Assembly (NCBI GenBank): GCA_902495835.1
Contig: CABUYS010000025.1
Span: forward strand, 1-16,066
Direction: 5' to 3'
Length of the DNA stretch: 16,066 nucleotides
Source: an uncultured Oscillospiraceae bacterium
GTDB taxonomy: Bacteria > Bacillota > Clostridia > Oscillospirales > Acutalibacteraceae
Below, one piece after another: positions 7,211 through 13,086 of the stretch; position 1 is the stretch's first letter, and each line of letters opens with the position of its first letter. The notes beneath the pieces are model-generated. The model did no database searches, had not been told where the DNA came from, and saw nothing but the letters and a program-made list of their open reading frames with translations. The position numbers and the translations under genes are program-made.

Positions 7211-8059
7211 TTACATACTTATATTGAGGGATTTGTTTATAAAAAAAGTAACAAAAAATATTATGGATGAAATAAGAACTATTGTAGCCCCCGCGGACGT
7301 ACCCATATAATATGAAAGTATTAATCCCGATATACCCGAAAACACTGAAAATAAAACAGATACTATGTGATACGACTTCATATTTTTGACTAAATTTCTT
7401 GCAGATGCCGCAGGAAGTACAAGCAGCGAGTTTATAATCAACATACCGACCCACTTTAACGATATGGTTACTATCATCGCTATAAGTATCATAAATAAAT
7501 TTTTATAAAATTTTACGTTTATTTGTTTGCTCTGAGCCATGTCTTTATTGAGGCTCGAAAGCATGAGCTTGTTAAACGAAAGAAACCAAATCATAATTGC
7601 CAAAACCAAAACAAATGCAAGTAAAATTATCTCGTTTTTTGTTATGGAAAGGATATCTCCTATTAAATATCCCGAATATTTTGAAAAGCCGCCTCTTAGC
7701 GAAAGTATTACAATTCCAAGGGCGATTCCCGCTGAAGAAAACACACCTATAATCGTGTCCGAAGAAGATATTCCCGAGTCTATTATAGCCGATATTCCCA
7801 AAGCAAAAATCAGGGCAAATCCCAGCATTGAAACAGCGTAATTTCCGATTCCGAGCATAACGCCGATTGCGATTCCCGTTAATGCACAGTGCCCCAAAGC
7901 ATCTGAAAAGAATGACATTTTATTATTGACTATCATTGTTCCGACGAGTCCAAAAAGCGGAGCAATAAGAATTATTGCCAAAAAAGCGTTTTTCATAAAA
8001 GTAAATTCTACCCATGAAAACGGAAGAAGCGTTTCCATAACAGAATATATTATTCCCAT
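7211..8059 (-). CDS. znuB: Zinc ABC transporter permease
   Basis: Inner-membrane channel of a family-3 (cluster 9) metal ABC importer, 282 residues with about eight hydrophobic segments. Recognisable blocks are MSFFSDALGHCALTGIAIG (48-66), which resembles the conserved permease segment with the invariant His, SSSDTIIGVFSSAGIALGI, and the late helix GMLIINSLLVLPAASARNL, all typical of ZnuB/MntB/AdcB proteins. Metal choice is read from the partner: the binding protein has a His-rich loop, so zinc is favoured over manganese. The start overlaps the end of the ATPase gene by 10 bp, indicating co-translation. Confidence 0.92.
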   Translation of the reverse strand: MGIIYSVMETLLPFSWVEFTFMKNAFLAIILIAPLFGLVGTMIVNNKMSFFSDALGHCALTGIAIGVMLGIGNYAVSMLGFALIFALGISAIIDSGISSSDTIIGVFSSAGIALGIVILSLRGGFSKYSGYLIGDILSITKNEIILLAFVLVLAIMIWFLSFNKLMLSSLNKDMAQSKQINVKFYKNLFMILIAMIVTISLKWVGMLIINSLLVLPAASARNLVKNMKSYHIVSVLFSVFSGISGLILSYYMGTSAGATIVLISSIIFFVTFFINKSLNISM

Positions 8060-8796
8060 ATTTTTTCACCTCTACCGACTTCGAGTCCGAATGTTTCTCT
8101 CACTTTTTGACTTTGAATTAATTCCGACGCTTTTCCTGTTTCAGTTACGGTGTGGTTTATAAGGGCATACGAAGTTGCATATTTAAGAACATGTCCTAAG
8201 TCGTGCGACACTAATATAACAGGCATGTGAAATTCTTCCCGCATAGATTTTATTATACCGTAAAACCTGCTGATTCCTTTTCTGTCCACGGCGGAAACAG
8301 GTTCATCAAGCAAAAGTATGTCGGGTCTTGGTTCAAGAGCAAATGCCAAAAGTACGCGTTGAAGCTCTCCGCCGGAGAGCTTTCCTATTGGTTTTTCCAT
8401 ATGATTTTCCGCGCCTACACGTTTTAAAACATTGTAGGCATTTTCTTTGCATTTTCTGCTGTGTCCGAGCCATACAGGTCTTGAAGAGTGATTTGCACAG
8501 ATAAAGTCCAAAACGGTTATCGGAGTATTTATGTCAAAACTAAGCCTTTGCGGAACATAACCTATTTTCGGAGAGCTGATTTTATTACCTTTTGAATCAA
8601 AAAATTCTATTGCTCCCCTATACTCCGAACTGTGAAGAATTGCCTTTAAAAGAGTTGTTTTTCCTGCTCCGTTTTGACCTATAAGAGCTAAAGTTTCTCC
8701 GTGATTTGCGCTAAGAGTCACATTATTCAGAATAATATGACCCCCGCGTTTTACCTGTAAATTTTTTATTTTTACGCTGCAATGACATTCATTCAT
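8050..8796 (-). CDS. znuC: Zinc ABC transporter ATP-binding protein
   Basis: Cytoplasmic ATPase that powers metal import. All ABC motifs are intact in 248 residues: Walker A GQNGAGKT (40-47), Q-loop at Gln83, signature LSGGELQR (140-147), Walker B ILLLDEP (160-166) and the switch His198 in VSHDLGH. The short N-terminus MNECHCS carries a Cys-His-Cys cluster not usual for the family; it might touch metal, but that is speculation. AAAAAGGAC upstream serves as a weak ribosome-binding site. It lies 20 bp after znuA and overlaps znuB. Confidence 0.94.
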   Translation of the reverse strand: MNECHCSVKIKNLQVKRGGHIILNNVTLSANHGETLALIGQNGAGKTTLLKAILHSSEYRGAIEFFDSKGNKISSPKIGYVPQRLSFDINTPITVLDFICANHSSRPVWLGHSRKCKENAYNVLKRVGAENHMEKPIGKLSGGELQRVLLAFALEPRPDILLLDEPVSAVDRKGISRFYGIIKSMREEFHMPVILVSHDLGHVLKYATSYALINHTVTETGKASELIQSQKVRETFGLEVGRGEKIWE

Positions 8797-8816
8797 GTTT
8801 TTAATGTCCTTTTTGG

Positions 8817-9716
8817 TTAGTTAAGTGCAGTTTCAAGCACTTCCATATTTTTTTTCATGGCGTTTATATAGGAATCTTTGGAATTGTCCCCTGTTACTGC
8901 AGGGTCGAGAGTGTATATTTTTGCTCCTGTTTCTTTGGAAATAATTTCTGCAGAGCCACTTGAGTACTGCGGTTCAACAAAAAGAGCACGAGTATTTGTT
9001 TTTTTGATTTTATCTATTGTTTCGGTGAGTTCTTTTGCGGAAGGTTCGTTTTCAGGGTCATGGTTTATGACAGAAACAATATTAAGATTGAATTCTTTTG
9101 CAAAATAAGGGAAGGCTTCGTGGAATGTAACTATGTTTTTGTTTTTTACATTGTCAAGCTTGGCGTGCATTTCATTTTTCAAATTAATAAGTTTTGATAT
9201 ATATTCTTCTTCATTCTTTTTGTACTGCTCTGCGTGAAGCAAATCTGCTGCAATCAAGCCGTTCGATACGTTTTTGACTTGTTTTATATAATTCTCGATT
9301 GAAACCCATATGTGAGGATTATATTCATGATGGTGATGATGGTGTTCTTCGTGACAGTCTTCGTCTTCTATCAAATCTATTCCTTCCGAAGAATCCACAA
9401 TTTTTACGGTTGGAAGCTCATTTGTTACTTTTTCAAGGAAAGATTCCATACCTGCTCCGTTGATTATAAATGCAGAAGATTTTTCAATGCGCTTTAGGTC
9501 TTCTGATTCCAGCTGAAAGTCATGCAAACATCCCTTGTGATGCTCAGACATATTTAAAACCTGAACATCGTCTATCCCTTGAGTAAGATTTAAAGCCATT
9601 ATATAAATCGGATAGCACGAAGTTACAAAATTTTTAGATTTTTTTTCAGTTTTTCCGCATCCGCAAAATGATACACACATTAAAAAAGAAAGTAAAACAG
9701 TTATAATTTTTTTCAA
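8817..9716 (-). CDS. znuA: Zinc-binding lipoprotein of the ABC importer
   Basis: Extracellular solute-binding lipoprotein of the cluster 9 metal-receptor family, 299 residues. A signal peptide (KKIITVLLSFLMCVSF) ends in a lipobox with Cys20 as the lipidated residue. Expected metal ligands are His65 (CLHDFQL), His135 (NPHIW), His199 (TFHEAFPYF) and Asp271 (LDP). Between the first two is the His-rich loop EEHHHHHHEYN (123-133), the mark of zinc-specific members; manganese receptors normally lack it. The start is a TTG at 9716, chosen because GAGGT sits 8 bases upstream and the signal peptide begins immediately; no ATG fits. The preceding small gene is only 21 bp away. Confidence 0.93.
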   Translation of the reverse strand: MKKIITVLLSFLMCVSFCGCGKTEKKSKNFVTSCYPIYIMALNLTQGIDDVQVLNMSEHHKGCLHDFQLESEDLKRIEKSSAFIINGAGMESFLEKVTNELPTVKIVDSSEGIDLIEDEDCHEEHHHHHHEYNPHIWVSIENYIKQVKNVSNGLIAADLLHAEQYKKNEEEYISKLINLKNEMHAKLDNVKNKNIVTFHEAFPYFAKEFNLNIVSVINHDPENEPSAKELTETIDKIKKTNTRALFVEPQYSSGSAEIISKETGAKIYTLDPAVTGDNSKDSYINAMKKNMEVLETALN

Positions 9717-9737
9717 TTTAAACTACCTCAAATAAAT

Positions 9738-9986
9738 TTATTTATTAAAATTTTCAGATTGATATTCCATGTTTTCCACAACAATGTCGTAAATTTTGCC
9801 TAGGCCGTTGCAATATTCCAGTAATTTCCATGGTTCGTTCGTATGAAAGTGTATTTTTATCAAATTGCCGTCACCTATTACGATAAGACAGTCGCCTTTT
9901 ATATTTTCGGTTATGTGTTTTCTGATTGCTTCTTCCGAAAGATTTTCGCCTTCTGTTAAAAGCTGGGTGTCAAATTTAAATTCCAA
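9738..9986 (-). CDS. Stand-alone FakA/YloV middle-domain-like small protein
   Basis: An 82-residue protein that resembles only the middle (linker) segment of FakA/YloV-type fatty-acid kinases, where the pattern is roughly YCTEFL, then LVVVGDDDLVKVHVHTNDPGKVLEY. Here it reads FDTQLLTEG (5-13), then CLIVIGDGNLIKIHFHTNEP (33-52), then WKLLEYCNGLG. Neither the N-terminal DhaL ATP-binding domain nor the C-terminal part is present, so it cannot be a kinase by itself. His46 and His48 (HFHT) are kept; the Cys of the full-length pattern is replaced by Asp6. From memory, the equivalent Cys/His/His set in S. aureus FakA binds zinc. It is the first gene of the zinc importer operon, with AGGAGG 9 bases before a TTG start. 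A role in zinc sensing or handling is inference. Confidence 0.72.
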   Translation of the reverse strand: MEFKFDTQLLTEGENLSEEAIRKHITENIKGDCLIVIGDGNLIKIHFHTNEPWKLLEYCNGLGKIYDIVVENMEYQSENFNK

Positions 9987-10018
9987 ATATATTGCCCTCC
10001 TAAAAACTTCTCTGAAGA

Positions 10019-10039
10019 TTGATTATACATAAAAATCAA
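10019..10039 (-). promoter_or_regulatory. Candidate promoter and overlapping inverted repeat of the zinc operon
   Basis: A minus-strand TATAAT (10022-10027) lies about 35 bp before the TTG start of the first operon gene, just after comEA. No good -35 is visible (TTTTAA at a 17-bp spacing). The -10 is covered by an inverted repeat, TTGATT and AATCAA separated by 9 bp (10019-10039), which could be an operator. It does not match the B. subtilis Zur box as I know it, so the regulator is unknown. Confidence 0.4.
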
Positions 10040-10054
10040 CATTTTTAAAAGAGT

Positions 10055-10435
10055 TTATTTAACCGTTACGCTGTTTTTTAATTTTTCAAATCTTTTTTCG
10101 CCTATGCCTTTTATGTTCATAAGCTCTTCGATAGAAGAAAATCCGCCGTTGGTTTCGCGGTACTCTATTATTCTTTTTGCCATTGCCGGTCCTATTCCGT
10201 CTAAATTTTCTATGAGTTCTTCTTCAGATGCGGTGTTAAGATTTATTTTATAATTTTTAGAAGCCTTTTGATTGGAATCTTCTTTATGTTTGTCTGCGAT
10301 AATATCTCCCGAATTTTGCACTACCGACGGCATTTTAGGAGTAAAAAACGCATTGTACCCGATAAGCATGGCAAACATTATCAGACCTATGCTTATAAGA
10401 ATTTTCTCGTTTTTATTTTCAAAATACTTTTTCAT
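10055..10435 (-). CDS. comEA: ComEA-like membrane-anchored helix-hairpin-helix DNA-binding protein
   Basis: A 126-residue protein with one N-terminal transmembrane helix (~12-31), a hydrophilic spacer (~32-62) and a C-terminal ComEA-type domain. It contains INLNTASEEELIENL followed by two helix-hairpin-helix motifs, LDGIGPAMAKRI (78-89) and IKGIGEKRFEKL (108-119). ComEA binds incoming double-stranded DNA at the outer face of the membrane during natural transformation. This copy lacks the SLBB domain found between the anchor and the HhH domain in B. subtilis ComEA, making it a minimal form. No comEC is adjacent, so the competence role is not confirmed by context. AAGGTAA upstream supports the ATG. 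Confidence 0.82.
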   Translation of the reverse strand: MKKYFENKNEKILISIGLIMFAMLIGYNAFFTPKMPSVVQNSGDIIADKHKEDSNQKASKNYKINLNTASEEELIENLDGIGPAMAKRIIEYRETNGGFSSIEELMNIKGIGEKRFEKLKNSVTVK

Positions 10436-10463
10436 AAAATTACCTTGAATTGTTTTTTATATG

Positions 10464-10491
10464 ATTATATCAAATTTTATAAAATAATCAA
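10464..10491 (-). promoter_or_regulatory. Candidate promoter of comEA
   Basis: Minus-strand TTGATT (10486-10491, 4/6) is separated by 16 bp from a perfect TATAAT (10464-10469), about 28 bp before the comEA start. This is a plausible sigma-A promoter within an AT-rich divergent intergenic region of 186 bp. No clear plus-strand promoter for the gene at 10622 was found in the same region. Confidence 0.55.
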
Positions 10492-10621
10492 AAAGGCTAA
10501 TTTTATATTTTTTAAATTATTTGAACAAAATGCTTGATAATTAAAAATATATTTTAGAAAGAAAAAATGTAATTTACCGAAAAGTAATTTTAAAAGGTCA
10601 AAGTTTGTATCATCTAAGCTT

Positions 10622-11065
10622 ATGTCTCCAATAGCCCCATCTCCGCCTCCATCATCTTCACTTGTATATCGGAAATCTCAAGAAGCAAAAAAGGCTGAAA
10701 AATCATTAGACGAAAAGTTAGAAAACTGTATTAATGAATTGAGTAAAAAAGTAAGTTCAAAGGTGGATTATTTAATCAAAAAAGTAAGGGATTCCAAGGA
10801 ATATAATTCACTTTCTCCAGAAAATAAATTAAAAGCAATAGAGGAACTAACAAATAGGGCTGTTGAAAGCATAGACAACTTAACTGAAGCAGCTGATAAA
10901 ATTGTGAAGAATACAGGAAGAACTGTCAATGAAAGTGCTGCTAGTAACTGGAAATCCATAACAAGTAATCCTGAAGTTTTTACTGAATTGCAAGGCAAAC
11001 TTGCCAAAATTAGGGAAGAGGAATTAAAATTAAAAAAATTAAATCGTGAAATAAGCAAAATTTAA
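10622..11065 (+). CDS. Unrecognised charged, helical protein (orphan on the plus strand)
   Basis: A 147-residue protein I do not recognise. It begins with a short Pro/Ser-rich tail (MSPIAPSPPPSSS), followed by a Lys/Glu-rich, almost entirely helical body (~17-147) with coiled-coil-like heptad spacing in ENCINELSKKVSSKVDYLIK and in the C-terminal LQGKLAKIREEELKLKKLNR. There is no signal peptide, transmembrane helix or cysteine cluster; one Cys and one Trp are present. It is the only confident plus-strand gene and ends just before a truncated IS200-type element, which hints at acquisition. The ATG is the first possible start (no ATG, GTG or TTG lies in frame back to a stop at 10538) but has no Shine-Dalgarno at normal distance; AAAAGG is more than 20 bases away. 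It may be poorly translated, or the start may be unusual. Confidence 0.6.
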   Translation: MSPIAPSPPPSSSLVYRKSQEAKKAEKSLDEKLENCINELSKKVSSKVDYLIKKVRDSKEYNSLSPENKLKAIEELTNRAVESIDNLTEAADKIVKNTGRTVNESAASNWKSITSNPEVFTELQGKLAKIREEELKLKKLNREISKI

Positions 11066-11085
11066 TTATAAAAATAAATAAGCAT

Positions 11086-11106
11086 CCCCCAGCGCCTAGC
11101 TGAGGG
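11086..11106 (-). repeat. Right-end subterminal hairpin of the IS200-like element
   Basis: CCCCCAGC (11086-11093) and GCTGAGGG (11099-11106) pair at 7 of 8 positions around a 5-base loop. In IS200/IS605 elements TnpA recognises imperfect hairpins like this near each end. On the plus strand the following TATTTCTTT could also make it a terminator for the gene ending at 11065. Confidence 0.6.
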
Positions 11107-11187
11107 TATTTCTTTAACGGGCAAAGCCCTGTACTACTAGCCGCCTCTCAAGGAGGCTGATACAGTCTGATGCTTGCGAAAAGATTG

Positions 11188-11370
11188 TTACTTGCTACCC
11201 ATAAATGGGTCGGTATTGTTAAATGTTAATTGTTCTCCTAATTCATCTTCTTTATTTTATAAATATAGCTCCTATTTTTAATATTTTATATTCATAAAGC
11301 ATTTTGCCACAAATACTATATGGTATTTGCAGTTCCACTTTGTATATGATAAACTATGTGTATCATTCAT
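11188..11370 (-). pseudogene. tnpA: Truncated tnpA (IS200-type Y1 transposase)
   Basis: Starting at the ATG at 11370, behind a strong AGGAGG, the reading is MNDTHSLSYTKWNCKYHIVF, the hallmark N-terminus of IS200/IS605 TnpA. After codon 30 it meets TAA (11278-11280) and further stops. It then resumes in the same frame with EDELGEQLTF, NNTDPFMGSK and a stop at 11188, which resembles the usual TnpA C-terminus. The middle, including the HUH metal-binding motif and the catalytic tyrosine, is missing. The remaining 183 bp cannot encode an active transposase. The 30-residue N-terminal peptide could still be translated, but no function is proposed. Confidence 0.8.
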
Positions 11371-11478
11371 TTCGAATGTCCTCCTTTTGATGCTTTCTTT
11401 AGCAGTTTCCAAACCGCTATTATATTCTACATCAACTGGAGTTTTTATTTCGTTCTTACATCGCTTACGCTATCACTG

Positions 11479-11502
11479 AACCACGCGGGCTTTCGCGTGG
11501 TT
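11479..11502 (-). repeat. Left-end subterminal hairpin of the IS200-like element
   Basis: AACCACGCG (11479-11487) and CGCGTGGTT (11494-11502) form a perfect 9-bp stem around a 6-base loop, about 110 bp upstream of the tnpA start. Its position fits the left-end hairpin that TnpA binds, which in IS200 also blocks transcription entering from outside. On the plus strand TTTTC follows, so weak terminator activity is possible. Confidence 0.65.
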
Positions 11503-11512
11503 TTCTACATAC

Positions 11513-11541
11513 AAAAAAGAGACTGACATTAAGTCGGTCTC
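11513..11541 (-). terminator. Intrinsic terminator of the sipL-spoIVA unit
   Basis: Minus-strand GAGACCGAC (11533-11541) and GTCAGTCTC (11519-11527) form a 9-bp stem (one G-T pair) with loop TTAAT, followed by six Ts (11518-11513). It lies 18 bp past the spoIVA stop. The plus strand also has a T-rich tail (TCTTTTAAT), so it may stop transcription both ways. Confidence 0.88.
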
Positions 11542-11558
11542 TCTTTTAATGTAAAATT

Positions 11559-13037
11559 TTATAAAATTATGCATATAAGTCCGTTGCAGCCTTCGTTTAT
11601 TACTCTTTCGACGGTTTCTTTTATTTTTCCTCGTGCATCAGGAGGCATTCTGTAAAGTTTGTTGTGCAAATCTTCGTTAACAAGTTCGTGCAGGGATTTT
11701 CCGAAGATGTTGGATTCCCAAATTTTTGCAGGGTTTTCTTCAAATTCTCTCAAAAGATACATTACAAGCTCTTCTGATTGCTGTTCGGAGCCTACTATCG
11801 GGGTGACTTCGGTTTGAATTTGAGTTTTCATCATGTGAATCGAAGGGGCGGAAGCTCGAAGTCTTATTCCGTATTTTCCGTTTTGTTTGATTATTTCGGG
11901 TTCGTCCAAATGCAGCTCTTCCATTGAAGGCATTACTATTCCGTAACCCGTTTCATCCACATCGTCATAAGCTGCGGCTATTTTTTGATATTTTTCTTTG
12001 AGCCTTGAAAGATCCATCATTGAATCCATTAAATCGCATTCATCTTTTATTTCTATGCCTGTTTTTTCACCCATTATTTTGTAGAAAAGATGAGGCTCAA
12101 GGGAAATTTTTATATTTGCACTGCCGTTGCCCAAATTTATTGCGGAGACTTCCGTACCTGTAATGTACTCGCAATTTTCCAGAGCATTAATGAGTTGTTG
12201 TATTTCGTTTACTTTTTCGATTTCTTTTGCCGAATTTTTTATGCAAGTGTAAATTGAGCTTTTAAGCCAGTGTTCTTTTTCAAGGGAGTTAATCCATCCG
12301 GGCATGTTTATTTTTATTTCTTTTATGGGGAATTCGAAGAGTATCTCGGCAAGAATTCTTTTAATTTCGTTTTCGTCAATGGCGGCACAGTTTACGGGTA
12401 TTACGGGGACTTGGTGTTTTTCAAGTAAATCTGCGGCCAGTTTTTGCGTTTGAGAATCTGTTGGATGAGTACTGTTCAAGAGCACTATGAAAGGTTTTTG
12501 AATTTCCTTAAGTTCGTTTATGACGCGTTCTTCGGCTTCTTCGTATTCGCTTCTGTCAATATCGCTGATACTTCCGTCGGTAGTGATTACGAGTCCTATT
12601 GTGGAGTGGTCTGTTATTACTTTTTTGGTTCCGATTTCAGCCGCCATGTTGAATGGTATTTCTTTTTCAAACCACGGAGTCATAACCATTCTGGGTTGGT
12701 CATCTTCTATGTATCCGAGTGCACTTGGAACTATATATCCAACGCAGTCTATCATTCGTGCACTGAAGCTTGCACCTCCGCCCATATCGACTTCTACTGC
12801 GTCTTCGGGTATGAACTTCGGTTCAGTTGTCATTATGGTTCGGCCTGCGGCGGATTGAGGTAATTCGTCAACAGCACGTTCTTTCTGGCTTGCGTTGGGA
12901 ATGTTGGGTATGACGAGTGTATCCATGAATTTTTTTATAAATGTAGATTTTCCTGTTCGAACCGGTCCTACAACTCCTATATAGATATCGCCGCCGGTTC
13001 TTTCGGATATATCCTTGTAAATGTTACGTTCTTCCAC
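11559..13037 (-). CDS. spoIVA: Stage IV sporulation protein A, spore coat morphogenetic ATPase
   Basis: Self-assembling ATPase that coats the forespore outer membrane and forms the base layer of the spore coat. The 492 residues equal the B. subtilis length and start in the same way (KDISERTGGDIYIGVVG). Walker A is GPVRTGKS (24-31); the TT pair at 70-71 in TIMTTEPKF occupies the position of the sensor threonines; MIDCVGY (95-101) provides the Walker B-like Asp97. The C-terminal tail NEGCNGLICIIL is the hydrophobic end needed for forespore anchoring in the family. The start is GTG at 13037 with GGGAGG 7 bases upstream. It lies 49 bp after the sipL-like gene and ends at a strong terminator, so the two are probably one transcript, expected under mother-cell sigma-E. 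Confidence 0.97.
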   Translation of the reverse strand: MEERNIYKDISERTGGDIYIGVVGPVRTGKSTFIKKFMDTLVIPNIPNASQKERAVDELPQSAAGRTIMTTEPKFIPEDAVEVDMGGGASFSARMIDCVGYIVPSALGYIEDDQPRMVMTPWFEKEIPFNMAAEIGTKKVITDHSTIGLVITTDGSISDIDRSEYEEAEERVINELKEIQKPFIVLLNSTHPTDSQTQKLAADLLEKHQVPVIPVNCAAIDENEIKRILAEILFEFPIKEIKINMPGWINSLEKEHWLKSSIYTCIKNSAKEIEKVNEIQQLINALENCEYITGTEVSAINLGNGSANIKISLEPHLFYKIMGEKTGIEIKDECDLMDSMMDLSRLKEKYQKIAAAYDDVDETGYGIVMPSMEELHLDEPEIIKQNGKYGIRLRASAPSIHMMKTQIQTEVTPIVGSEQQSEELVMYLLREFEENPAKIWESNIFGKSLHELVNEDLHNKLYRMPPDARGKIKETVERVINEGCNGLICIIL

Positions 13038-13086
13038 TTTTTTTCCTCCCGAAATATAAGAAATTGTTTAATTAACAAAGTGATTT

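Larger units (their letters stand above)
11080..11510 (-). mobile_element. Internally deleted IS200/IS605-family element (approximate ends)
   Basis: A ~430-bp remnant lying between the orphan gene and the spoIVA terminator. On the minus strand it has, in order: a subterminal hairpin (11479-11502), a leader ending in AAAAGGAGGACATTCGAA, the first codons of tnpA, a stop-containing junction, the last codons of tnpA, a structured 3' region, and a second subterminal hairpin (11086-11106). IS200/IS605 elements carry such end hairpins rather than terminal inverted repeats and make no target duplication, so exact ends cannot be read here. A full element of this type has a tnpA of roughly 150 codons; about 60-65% has been lost. 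It cannot move itself but could be mobilised by a TnpA acting in trans. Confidence 0.78.

Noticed and set aside
8776..8796. N-terminal Cys-His-Cys of ZnuC as a metal sensor
   Set aside because: Three residues alone are not enough to support a binding site; noted only as a curiosity.
9312..9360. Short repeat of CAT/GGT triplets as a DNA repeat element
   Set aside because: It simply encodes the His-rich loop of ZnuA.
11479..11511. Stand-alone plus-strand terminator
   Set aside because: The 9-bp hairpin sits where the left end of the IS200-like element should be relative to tnpA, so the IS end explains it better.
12444..12863. Overlapping plus-strand reading frames inside spoIVA
   Set aside because: They are antisense shadows of a full-length, well-conserved gene.
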